This document shows positions 1 through 6,055 of a DNA stretch of 6,941 nucleotides, piece by piece. This DNA comes from Candidatus Cloacimonas sp. 4484_140 (GTDB taxonomy: Bacteria > Cloacimonadota > Cloacimonadia > JGIOTU-2): positions 1 to 6,941 of the forward strand of contig MVCT01000083.1 of the NCBI GenBank assembly GCA_002049945.1, read 5' to 3'. A program made the position numbers and the translations under genes. Positions within the stretch are counted from its first letter, which is position 1, and each line of letters opens with the position of its first letter. The notes below the pieces were generated by a model. That model was not told where the DNA came from. It did not search any database and saw only the letters and a program-made list of their open reading frames with translations.

Positions 1-666
1 ATTCCGGGACTTGCAAAATCTAATCTACACCGGCTGGCGCCGAATCCAAAGAAATTTGCTGAATTCGTTGTCGATATTTACGAACTCATCAAAGACAAAG
101 TTGTTTTCAACCTGATCGACGGCATAATCGGCATGGATGGAGATGGTCCCTCGACAGGCGATGTAAAGAAATTTGAGCTTGTATTGGGCAGCAAAAATGC
201 AATTGCACTTGATTACTTTTCAAGTAAATCCATGGGCTACGAACCGGGGAAAGTGCCTATTATACGCATCGCTGCAGAGCGTGAAGGATTGAATTTCAAC
301 GATTTTCAGTTATCAGGTGATTTTGCTGAGGATTTCGTTCTTCCGGATTGCAACATTAGAGCCAGTAAAAGAAAAAATCTACTTCTTAACTTGCTAACCG
401 TACCCTTGAAAGGGTTTGTTAAACGATTCTTCTGGACGCTTCCTTATTTTGATCCCAAAAAATGTGTTCAATGCAAAGCATGTGTTAAATTTTGTCCGGG
501 CAAAGCGCTCACTCTCGAAGAAAATGATCTTGCCCCAAAGCTGGACACACAAAAATGTATTCTGTGCATGTGCTGCATCGAGATATGTCCTGAGCATGCA
601 GTCTCACTCAAGAAAAGTTTTCTTGGCAAAATACTCATTAAGGAACATGATGCATCAAAATCATAA
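1..666 (+). CDS. DUF362 family iron-sulfur protein with C-terminal 2x[4Fe-4S] ferredoxin domain (5' end outside window)
   Basis: The frame is open from base 1 to a TAA at 664-666, giving 221 residues of a protein whose start lies upstream. The first ATG in frame, at 133, is inside the conserved DUF362 segment (G-M-D-G-D-G-P), so it is not the real start. Residues about 1-110 are the end of a DUF362 domain. Residues 155-196 carry two ferredoxin clusters: Cys155, 158, 161, 165 followed by Pro, and Cys186, 189, 192, 196 followed by Pro, each in C-x2-C-x2-C-x3-C-P spacing. An extra Cys191 lies inside the second motif. Such proteins are annotated as uncharacterised Fe-S centre proteins. They are presumably cytoplasmic electron carriers or redox proteins, but the reaction and partner are unknown. 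The tail after the second cluster is short and basic. The family call is secure; the physiological role is not. Confidence 0.9.
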   Translation: MPGLAKSNLHRLAPNPKKFAEFVVDIYELIKDKVVFNLIDGIIGMDGDGPSTGDVKKFELVLGSKNAIALDYFSSKSMGYEPGKVPIIRIAAEREGLNFNDFQLSGDFAEDFVLPDCNIRASKRKNLLLNLLTVPLKGFVKRFFWTLPYFDPKKCVQCKACVKFCPGKALTLEENDLAPKLDTQKCILCMCCIEICPEHAVSLKKSFLGKILIKEHDASKS

Positions 667-670
667 AAAT

Positions 671-730
671 TTGACAAAAATTTACTTGAACTGGCATTGT
701 AACATTTACTTTTATGAAAGAATATATTAT
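671..730 (+). promoter_or_regulatory. possible promoter region upstream of the zinc-ribbon gene
   Basis: A perfect TTGACA lies at 671-676 and a TTGAAC at 686-691, followed by very AT-rich DNA with TATATT/TATTAT at 723-730. No pair of -35 and -10 boxes has a convincing 16-18 bp spacing; the best is TTGAAC with TTTTAT-like sequence near 710-715, 18 bp apart. It is the only stretch before the zinc-ribbon gene that looks promoter-like. The call rests on composition and one good hexamer, and the organism's sigma consensus is unknown. Confidence 0.22.
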
Positions 731-755
731 ATGTGCAACGGGAAAAAAACATGGG

Positions 756-774
756 AGCCCAACAAAGATGGGCT
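756..774 (+). repeat. small inverted repeat, AGCCC/GGGCT hairpin
   Basis: AGCCC at 756-760 is complementary to GGGCT at 770-774, with a 9-base loop and one further G-T pair outside. Three T follow at 774-776, too few for a standard terminator. It is the only GC-rich stem in an AT-rich gap and may form in the leader RNA or in a small transcript. No known riboswitch or small RNA was recognised. Confidence 0.35.
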
Positions 775-776
775 TT

Positions 777-797
777 ACAATATTGTTTAAAACAATA
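777..797. repeat. palindromic A+T element in leader region
   Basis: TATTGTTT at 781-788 and AAACAATA at 790-797 are perfect 8-base arms around a single A. They overlap a second 10-bp palindrome, ACAATATTGT, at 777-786. The near-zero loop suits a protein-binding site on DNA better than an RNA hairpin. An operator for a homodimeric regulator is possible, but chance palindromes are common in DNA this AT-rich. Confidence 0.3.
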
Positions 798-818
798 GCA
801 CCACAAAACATATACTAC

Positions 819-851
819 AAGGCATTTATGAATTTCATAAGTGCCTTTTTT
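819..851 (+). terminator. probable intrinsic terminator or attenuator before the zinc-ribbon gene
   Basis: Arms at 819-832 and 834-847 are complementary over 14 positions with one G-T wobble. The innermost pairs must open to form a loop, leaving a stem of about 11-12 bp with AAGGCA/TGCCTT at its base. Six T follow at 846-851. It can end transcription of the DUF362 gene, or of a short transcript from the gap. Only 37 bp separate it from the next start codon, with no promoter visible between, so for the zinc-ribbon gene it would act as an attenuator unless the promoter overlaps it. Confidence 0.6.
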
Positions 852-877
852 ATTATCATATATTTTTACTATTCTTT

Positions 878-882
878 AGGAG
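878..882 (+). promoter_or_regulatory. ribosome binding site of the zinc-ribbon gene
   Basis: AGGAG lies 6 bases before the ATG at 889. It is the strongest Shine-Dalgarno match in the window and fixes the start of the zinc-ribbon protein. Confidence 0.8.
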
Positions 883-888
883 TTAGAC

Positions 889-1593
889 ATGCTTAAAGAG
901 ATCAAGGTTTTAAAAAATCTGCAGTTACTAGATGATAAGATACTGCTAAATACAAGAGAGATTGAACGCTTACCAAAAGTTGTGCAGGAACTGGAAGAAA
1001 AATATAGTTCCGAGCAAGAGTCCGTGAAAAACATCACTCAGCGGCTTGAACAGAATCTTTTGCAGCAGAAAAAACTGGAGATTGACATCACATCCAATAA
1101 TCAGGATGTTAATAAATATGAAAATCAACTGCTCTCAGTAAAGACGAACAAAGAATACAAAGCGCTCAATGCAGAGATCACTTATCGAAAAGAAAAAAAT
1201 GCTGATATAGAAGAGCAACTTATTGAATTTATGGAAGAAGAGTCTGTTCTCAGAGAAGAAAAAAAGAAATTTGAAGAACTCTTTCAAAAAGATCAAAAAA
1301 TCTTTGAAGAGGAAAAGGCAAAGATAGACAAGCAGGTTGCTGAACTTCAAAAGAAGGTAGATGAGCTGGAAGCTGAAAAGCTCAAACTGTCCAAAGAAAT
1401 TCCTGACCTTCTCTTTCGCAGATATCAGCGTCTCATCCAGCATGGTAACGGAAAAGCTGTTGTCACATTAAGCAAAGGTACTTGTACCGGCTGTCATTTT
1501 CGTGTTCGTCCGCAGATCATGGTTGAAGTTTCCAAAAATGACAGGATCATTACTTGCGAAAATTGCTCAAGAATATTAATTGCACCTAAATAG
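889..1593 (+). CDS. coiled-coil C4 zinc-ribbon protein, COG1579 family (HP0958/FlgZ- and CdsZ-like)
   Basis: This is a 234-residue protein. Residues about 5-170 are almost entirely charged heptad-type sequence, predicted as a long antiparallel coiled coil, with the family's conserved T-N-K-E-Y-K-A-L segment at 86-93. The C-terminal zinc ribbon has Cys199-x2-Cys202 and Cys223-x2-Cys226. Length and layout match COG1579 (zf-RING_7). Characterised relatives are Helicobacter HP0958, which stabilises sigma-54 and binds flaA mRNA, and chlamydial CdsZ (CT398), which binds sigma-54 and secretion parts. In most bacteria the role is open, and no sigma-54 or flagellar gene is in view. The protein is soluble, with no signal peptide. 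Its TAG is 2 bp from the P1 helix of the RNase P RNA, so the two genes are probably co-transcribed. The family assignment is firm; function is by analogy only. Confidence 0.9.
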   Translation: MLKEIKVLKNLQLLDDKILLNTREIERLPKVVQELEEKYSSEQESVKNITQRLEQNLLQQKKLEIDITSNNQDVNKYENQLLSVKTNKEYKALNAEITYRKEKNADIEEQLIEFMEEESVLREEKKKFEELFQKDQKIFEEEKAKIDKQVAELQKKVDELEAEKLKLSKEIPDLLFRRYQRLIQHGNGKAVVTLSKGTCTGCHFRVRPQIMVEVSKNDRIITCENCSRILIAPK

Positions 1594-1619
1594 TGTGCTG
1601 AAGATAATTAGACGATCGC

Positions 1620-1637
1620 CCCCCGATTTATCGGGGG
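1620..1637. repeat. palindrome forming the P3 helix of RNase P RNA
   Basis: CCCCCGAT and ATCGGGGG are perfect 8-base arms around TT. It sits where P3 is expected, between P2 and the conserved GGAAAGTCC. The same core, CCCGATTTATCGGG, recurs about 100 bases downstream in the same RNA. It resembles the short CCCCGATTTATCGGGG-type palindromes that can be dispersed in bacterial genomes, but no copy outside rnpB is seen in this window. Confidence 0.8.
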
Positions 1638-1722
1638 AAGGAAAGTCCGAACACCAGGAGCACAATACTACGTAACACGTAGTTCCAGCGATGGAAAGAA
1701 AGTGCCACAGAAAATAAACCGC

Positions 1723-1736
1723 CCCGATTTATCGGG
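1723..1736. repeat. second copy of the CCCGATTTATCGGG palindrome, in P12 of RNase P RNA
   Basis: CCCGAT 1723-1728 and ATCGGG 1731-1736 flank TT. It is identical to the inner 14 bases of the P3 palindrome, though two unrelated helices of the RNA are involved. It lies between the AAACCG segment and the conserved AAGGGTGAAA, the place of the variable P12 helix in E. coli. Confidence 0.8.
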
Positions 1737-1831
1737 ACAAGGGTGAAAAGGTGGTGTAAGAGACCACCAGTGCCGGTGGTGACATCGGCAGATCGGTAAA
1801 CCTTATTGGTGCAAGGTCAAATAGAAGAGGA

Positions 1832-1849
1832 ATCCGCCAACTGGCGGAT
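1832..1849. repeat. TCCGCCAACTGGCGGA palindrome in the P15/L15 region of RNase P RNA
   Basis: ATCCGCCA 1832-1839 and TGGCGGAT 1842-1849 are perfect 8-base arms around AC. It follows the 5' strand of P15 (AGAG at 1826-1829, pairing with CTCT 1872-1875) and precedes another 6-bp hairpin, ACGAAT/ATTCGT (1850-1855 and 1862-1867). The extra hairpin falls in the internal loop that normally presents GGU to the tRNA CCA end. Confidence 0.75.
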
Positions 1850-1966
1850 ACGAATCGCTCCATTCGTCATACTCTCGGGTAGACCGCCAAACTCAATCAC
1901 AGAACGGACTGTGAGCTCTTCTTCGGAAAAGTGCTGTGAAGCTTGAGACAGATAAATGATCGTCGT

Positions 1967-1985
1967 CCTGAACTTATACTTCGGG
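1967..1985. repeat. P19-type hairpin next to P2 of RNase P RNA
   Basis: CCTGAA 1967-1972 pairs with TTCGGG 1980-1985, with one T-G pair, around a 7-base loop. It lies between the 3' strand of P2 and the conserved ACAGAA, where some bacterial RNase P RNAs carry P19 and E. coli has only a few bases. Confidence 0.65.
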
Positions 1986-2039
1986 AAACAGAATTCGGCT
2001 TATTATTATCTTCTGCATATTATCAGGTTTGGAGAATAG

Positions 2040-3752
2040 ATGAGAAAGAAATGGATCAAAGAAGAACTTGCTGTTGATCAGCATGTACTTGATGGACTTA
2101 TTGAAAAGCTGAGTTGCCCTCCTGTTATTGCGAAATTACTTGTTCTTCATGGGATCGATACACCCGAAAAAGCTGACATCTTTTTTAATCCATCAATCGA
2201 AGATCTGCATGATCCATTTCTTTTTAAGGATATGGATAAAGCAGTCGAGCGGATTATCCGTGCTGTCGAACTAAAAGAAAAGATAATTATTTATGGTGAT
2301 TATGATGTAGATGGCACAACCGCTACTTCGATTCTGCTTATGGGTCTGCGTGTTCTGGATGCGAATGTAGGTTTTTACATTCCCAATAGAATGATCGAGG
2401 GTTACGGACTTTCACTTACAGGCAACAGGGCTATCGAATCCATGCATGCTCAGCTTGTTATTACTGTGGACTGCGGCATTAATGCAGTGGAAGAAATTGC
2501 AGATCTGAATACCTGCAATATCGACGTTATCGTCACAGACCACCACACCCCAAAAGAGATCTTGCCCGAAGCTTTTGCGATAATTGATCCCAAATTAAAA
2601 GATTCCACCTACCCCTATTCCGAACTTTCAGGTGCAGGCATCGCACTAAAAGTACTCACAGCGATCTTTATGAAAATCGGCAAAGATGGGAACGAAGCCG
2701 TTGGAGGATATTGCGATCTTGCCGGTTTGGGTACGATTGCCGACATCGTCCCTCTTACAGGTGAGAACAGGATCATTGCGCGGCTTGGAATAGAGCGTTT
2801 GCAGCAGCGAAAAAATATGGGCATCAACTATCTGCTCAATCTGTCCGGTTTGAAACAAGTATTGCTTAAATCCAGCGATATTGTGTTCAAACTTGCACCT
2901 CGCATAAATGCAGCAGGACGAATGGGAAGTGCGGACAGAGCTGTCGAGCTAATGACAGCCACCAATCCGGACAATGCAAAACAGCTTGCTCTTTCCATTG
3001 ATTCAGAAAATTTTAAACGCCAGAAGATCGACCAGGATACCTTCAAAACTGCCTGTGATATGGTCGAAGCAAAATATCCGGATATGAATAATACATATTT
3101 CATTGTCCTTGCTGCAGAGGATTGGCATCCGGGGGTGATCGGCATTGTTGCTTCAAAAGTTGTAGAAAAATATAACAGGCCGACCATTCTGATAACCATC
3201 TCAGAAGGCGAAGGAAGTGGCTCAGGACGCAGTATTCAGAATTTCAATATCTTTGATTGCCTTACTCATTTTGAAGATTATCTCATCAGTTTTGGTGGTC
3301 ATAAATATGCTGCCGGACTTACGATCCTGCCTGAGTATATCGATATCCTCGATGAGAAACTAAATGAGTATGCTCGAGAAATTTTATCAGAACAGGAAAT
3401 CCAGCCCCAGATCAATGTGGTTAATGAGCTTAATCTCCAGCAAATAGATGATGAACTCATCAAATGGCTAAAAATGTTCGCACCTTTCGGACCGAAGAAT
3501 ATGAATCCGATTTTCATGAGTTCGAATGTTATGGTTGTGGGCTACCCTTACACAGTTGGCATGAACCATCTCAAGATAAAAGCGCTGCAGAATGAAAAAA
3601 CCCTTGATCTGATAGGTTTCAATATGGGCGACCTTATACCCTTCCTGAAAAAGGGCTCCCGAATTGATATTGCTTATTCCCTCGAGGAAAACAATTGGCA
3701 GAATATTTCAAAGATCCAGGGAAAATTAAAGGATATTCGACCTTCACAGTGA
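2040..3752 (+). CDS. recJ: single-stranded-DNA-specific exonuclease RecJ
   Basis: RecJ is a 5'-to-3' exonuclease on single-stranded DNA, acting in RecF-pathway recombination, base-excision repair and mismatch repair. This 570-residue protein has the full DHH/DHHA1 layout and the usual length (E. coli about 577). Metal-binding motifs are D-Y-D-V-D-G at 87-92, D-C-G at 144-146, D-H-H at 167-169 and Asp235 in G-T-I-A-D-I-V-P-L. The linker N-A-A-G-R-M-G is at 290-296. The DHHA1 domain shows H-P-G-V-I-G-I-V-A-S-K (363-373), G-S-G-R-S (394-398) and F-G-G-H-K-Y-A-A-G-L (418-427). The C-terminal part from about 460 fits the OB-fold that holds DNA. The start is supported by GGAG at 2031-2034, 5 bases before the ATG. 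The gene begins 22 bp after the rnpB P1 helix with no terminator between, so it may be read from the rnpB transcript. It looks intact. Confidence 0.97.
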   Translation: MRKKWIKEELAVDQHVLDGLIEKLSCPPVIAKLLVLHGIDTPEKADIFFNPSIEDLHDPFLFKDMDKAVERIIRAVELKEKIIIYGDYDVDGTTATSILLMGLRVLDANVGFYIPNRMIEGYGLSLTGNRAIESMHAQLVITVDCGINAVEEIADLNTCNIDVIVTDHHTPKEILPEAFAIIDPKLKDSTYPYSELSGAGIALKVLTAIFMKIGKDGNEAVGGYCDLAGLGTIADIVPLTGENRIIARLGIERLQQRKNMGINYLLNLSGLKQVLLKSSDIVFKLAPRINAAGRMGSADRAVELMTATNPDNAKQLALSIDSENFKRQKIDQDTFKTACDMVEAKYPDMNNTYFIVLAAEDWHPGVIGIVASKVVEKYNRPTILITISEGEGSGSGRSIQNFNIFDCLTHFEDYLISFGGHKYAAGLTILPEYIDILDEKLNEYAREILSEQEIQPQINVVNELNLQQIDDELIKWLKMFAPFGPKNMNPIFMSSNVMVVGYPYTVGMNHLKIKALQNEKTLDLIGFNMGDLIPFLKKGSRIDIAYSLEENNWQNISKIQGKLKDIRPSQ

Positions 3753-3753
3753 C

Positions 3754-4623
3754 ATGAAACTGTATATATTTAGAAATATACTCATTATTGTTCTAATCTT
3801 ATTTGTGGTTTCATGTTCGAGTTTGACTATTTCAGACACAAAACCCCTCCCAAAAGGACTTGTATATAAATATCAGATCCATCTTCCTGTTCAACCAAAA
3901 AAAATACGTTATTGCAGCTTCACAAATTCCTTCATTGTACTGGATAACTTAAAAAATGTGCTCTATCGTATTGACGGGAATGGGAAAATTCTACAACGTA
4001 TCGGCGAGTTTGGATTTGATGAAGGACAATTCGTACACATCTCGGATTTCGCAGTTGATAGTTTCGGAAATGTATATGTTGTCGATGATGTGACGAATAT
4101 AATTGTCCAGTTTGATGATTTCGGTCAGTATGTGAACTCCTTCACACCAATGGAAGTGACAGAGCCAGAGCTCATTGCAGTTCAGGATACCGGCGAACTC
4201 CTTATTTATGATAGTTTTTCAAACCAGGTTTTCAGCTTTACAAAAGAGAACATCATACGCTTCAAATTTGGGAAATTTTATCTTAATGATCCGCAAAAGA
4301 TCTGCACAACCCTTGAAGTGAACTACATTGCAGATACCGGCGAGAATAGTATTTTTCTTATTGATAATTTCGGCGGCATGCTTCACGAGATCACACCTTC
4401 AAATGCTTTGCTTGATATTACTTCCACAAAAAATTTTTACTTCTATCTGAATAATAAAACAAATGTCTATGTAGCACGAAGAATGTCCTTCGAACCTTTA
4501 CTTTTGGGAACCATATCTGACTTTATAAAAACCATTAAACCAACATCAATTATTGCGTTTGGCTCGGCTATCGGCATACTCGAATCCAATAAACTTCATG
4601 TGTTCCAACTGGTTGCCAATTAG
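3754..4623 (+). CDS. lipoprotein with NHL-type beta-propeller repeats
   Basis: This is a 289-residue protein of unknown specific function. It starts with Lys2 and Arg7, then a hydrophobic stretch (8-19) and a lipobox V-V-S-C ending at Cys21. This predicts cleavage by signal peptidase II and a lipid-anchored protein; Ser at +2 would favour the outer membrane in enterobacteria. The clearest propeller blade is at about 81-123: R-I-G-E-F-G, G-Q-F, D-F-A-V-D-S-F-G-N-V-Y-V-V-D, then a V-Q-F-D-D-F-G strand, matching the NHL pattern. Weaker blades occur at 60-80 (L-Y-R-I-D-G-N-G) and 190-210 (I-A-D-T-G-E-N-S-I-F-L-I-D). Propellers of this kind usually bind proteins or ligands. The gene starts 1 bp after recJ with no Shine-Dalgarno sequence in place, so its translation is probably coupled to recJ. 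Lnt, which would finish its lipidation, is encoded next. Confidence 0.85.
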   Translation: MKLYIFRNILIIVLILFVVSCSSLTISDTKPLPKGLVYKYQIHLPVQPKKIRYCSFTNSFIVLDNLKNVLYRIDGNGKILQRIGEFGFDEGQFVHISDFAVDSFGNVYVVDDVTNIIVQFDDFGQYVNSFTPMEVTEPELIAVQDTGELLIYDSFSNQVFSFTKENIIRFKFGKFYLNDPQKICTTLEVNYIADTGENSIFLIDNFGGMLHEITPSNALLDITSTKNFYFYLNNKTNVYVARRMSFEPLLLGTISDFIKTIKPTSIIAFGSAIGILESNKLHVFQLVAN

Positions 4624-4714
4624 ATAAATAATCTGATTTTCTTAAGAATTACTTTACAAATATTGTGATGATTATTACGAGTTGTAAAAAATTATTATTT
4701 CATAAAAAGAGCTT
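4624..4714. promoter_or_regulatory. AT-rich gap with an inverted repeat before lnt
   Basis: This 91-bp gap is the only space in which a promoter for the lnt block could lie outside a gene. TTTACAA at 4653-4659 and TTGTAAA at 4682-4688 are perfect inverted arms 22 bp apart, possibly an operator. TTTACA at 4653 could serve as a -35 box, but no good -10 box follows at 16-18 bp. No terminator is seen after the lipoprotein gene, so readthrough is equally possible. Confidence 0.25.
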
Positions 4715-6055
4715 ATGAAAAACTTTATTCTTGTTCTTATGTCTGGCCTATTATTTGGGCTTTCATTTATCGATATTGGAGTGGGATTTCTCTGTTTTTT
4801 TGCTTTTATACCCTATCTTTATTTTATCACCAAAGCAACACCGAAACAGGCATTTCTTTTTGGATTTTTATTCGGATTATTCATCACACTGATCACCTTA
4901 TACGGAGTGATAAATGTAAAATTGATCGCTTTCATCGGGCTTATTATCGCTTTTCCTTTATATTTTGCAATACTTTCAGTATTTTTGCGCAAGGTTCATG
5001 AGAGTTTTCAAAAGGTCTTTTTGTGGATATTCCCAGTGATATGGGTCGGCTTCGAGTATCTGATGACTCTCGGCTCGTTGAATTTTCCATGGCTGAACAT
5101 TGGTTACTCGCTCTCAAAATATTATCTGCTCATACAAGCTGCTGATCTGCTCGGAGTTTATGGATTATCATTTCTCGTACTTATGATCAATGTGCTGCTT
5201 TTCAAAATGTTTACAGGCAAGCCCAAAAGACTGCTCGTGATTCTTATTATTTTTGTACTCTGGATTGGATACGGCATTTATCGAGATAAAACTATCAAAC
5301 TGAAAAAATCTGATTTGAAGATTGGGATAGTACAGCTAAATATCATGCAGGAAGACAAATGGAAACCGGAGAATCTTGTGCCAACAATTGACGAATATGA
5401 AAATCAGGTTCGAATCCTGGCACAGGTGAATGATGTTGATGTGATCATTATGCCCGAATCTGCAATTCCCACCTATATTCTTCATGAGCCCAAATATAGA
5501 AAACGTCTTCAGAAATTTGCTACTGATAATAAGATCTATGTAATTACCGGATTCCCCGATTATGCAGTGGAAATGGTGAAGAATCGACCAAGATACAAAT
5601 TTTACAACAGTGCAACGATGATAGATACAAGCGGCGTATTGCACGAGAAATACAATAAGATACGCCTTGTTCCGTTTGGTGAGAGAATTCCACTTTTGAA
5701 TACGTTTCCCATTCTTGAAAAACTGCAATTCGGACAGGCGAATTTTGAATTTGGAACAGACTATCCTCTCTATAAAATCGACAATTTGAATTTTTCTATT
5801 CTGATCTGTTTTGAGGGTGTGTTCCCGAATCTTTCACGGATCTATACAAAAAAAGGAGCGGATGTCCTTGTTGTCATCACTAATGATGCCTGGTTCAGAC
5901 GGACAGCGCTACCCTATGAGCATGCAAATAACACAAAGATACGTGCTGTGGAGACACGGCTTCCCCTTTTCGCTCCTCTGTGTTTTTGGTTCAGCATTGC
6001 GATCATAATAATATCAATTATTTTACCATTATTTGTAATGAAAAGAGTCAAATGA
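4715..6055 (+). CDS. lnt: apolipoprotein N-acyltransferase, with apparent in-frame deletion near the C-terminus
   Basis: Lnt transfers an acyl chain from phospholipid to the N-terminal Cys of apolipoproteins in the inner membrane. This protein has 446 residues; the family usually has about 500. Residues 1-190 hold the expected membrane helices and the signature F-P-W-L-N-I-G-Y-S (124-132). The nitrilase domain starts at about 201. Catalytic Glu248 (M-P-E-S), Lys315 (K-I-R-L-V-P-F-G-E, with Glu323) and Cys365 (I-C-F-E-G) are all present, as is Trp216. The E. coli Tyr388 equivalent is Phe366. After A-V-E-T-R-L-P-L-F (411-419) the conserved R-x-A/T-N-x-G block and the following strands are missing. 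The sequence goes directly into the C-terminal membrane helix (420-440). Arg395 replaces the usual Gly of N-D-A-W-F-G. The Shine-Dalgarno sequence is weak (AAGAG only 3 bases before ATG). Identity is sure; activity is doubtful. Confidence 0.9.
   Translation: MKNFILVLMSGLLFGLSFIDIGVGFLCFFAFIPYLYFITKATPKQAFLFGFLFGLFITLITLYGVINVKLIAFIGLIIAFPLYFAILSVFLRKVHESFQKVFLWIFPVIWVGFEYLMTLGSLNFPWLNIGYSLSKYYLLIQAADLLGVYGLSFLVLMINVLLFKMFTGKPKRLLVILIIFVLWIGYGIYRDKTIKLKKSDLKIGIVQLNIMQEDKWKPENLVPTIDEYENQVRILAQVNDVDVIIMPESAIPTYILHEPKYRKRLQKFATDNKIYVITGFPDYAVEMVKNRPRYKFYNSATMIDTSGVLHEKYNKIRLVPFGERIPLLNTFPILEKLQFGQANFEFGTDYPLYKIDNLNFSILICFEGVFPNLSRIYTKKGADVLVVITNDAWFRRTALPYEHANNTKIRAVETRLPLFAPLCFWFSIAIIIISIILPLFVMKRVK

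Larger units (their letters stand above)
1596..2017 (+). ncRNA. rnpB: RNase P RNA, bacterial type A
   Basis: This is the catalytic RNA of RNase P, which trims the 5' leader of tRNA precursors. Ends are set by P1: TGC-x-GAAGATAAT at 1596-1608 pairs with ATTATCTTC-x-GCA at 2005-2017. P2 is GACGATC 1611-1617 with GATCGTC 1958-1964. The conserved GGAAAGTCC (1640-1648) and ACAGAATTCGGCTTAT (1988-2003) form P4. There CCGAA 1647-1651 pairs with TTCGG 1994-1998, where E. coli has CCGGG/CCCGG, a compensatory change that supports the fold. Other landmarks in order are AAGGGTGAAAAGG (1739-1751), GGTAAGAG-type sequence (1753-1762), CGGTAAACC (1794-1802), GCAAGGTCAAATAG (1811-1824), GGGTAGACC (1877-1885) and GATAAATGA (1951-1959). 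The length of about 422 nt is above the roughly 377 nt of E. coli. The excess lies in peripheral hairpins built from short palindromes. No promoter or terminator borders the gene, so it is probably cut from a longer transcript. Confidence 0.96.

Noticed and set aside
133..666. ATG at 133 as the start of a short ferredoxin-like gene
   Set aside because: The frame is open to base 1 and residues before 133 continue the DUF362 domain, so the gene is cut by the window edge.
714..896. 60-codon open frame in the gap before the zinc-ribbon gene
   Set aside because: It has no ribosome site, crosses the hairpins and the T-tailed terminator, overlaps the next gene's start and resembles no known protein.
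1620..1637. CCCCCGAT/ATCGGGGG hairpin as a terminator of the zinc-ribbon gene
   Set aside because: There is no T-run after it, and it lies between the P2 strand and the P4 core of the RNase P RNA, as P3.
2615..3199. Minus-strand open frames within recJ
   Set aside because: They are shadows of a well-supported recJ frame, with no ribosome site and no recognisable domains.
5980..6051. Upstream extension of the MerR gene to the ATG at 5980
   Set aside because: The extra 24 residues lie inside lnt and do not look like a MerR N-terminus, and the ATGA overlap at 6052 is a typical coupled start.
5960..6055. A one-base frameshift as the reason for the odd lnt C-terminus
   Set aside because: The alternative frame gives L-F-R-S-S-V-F-L-V-Q, which restores R-S but not the expected A-N-T-G. 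The present frame ends in a sensible membrane helix and basic tail, so an in-frame loss fits better.
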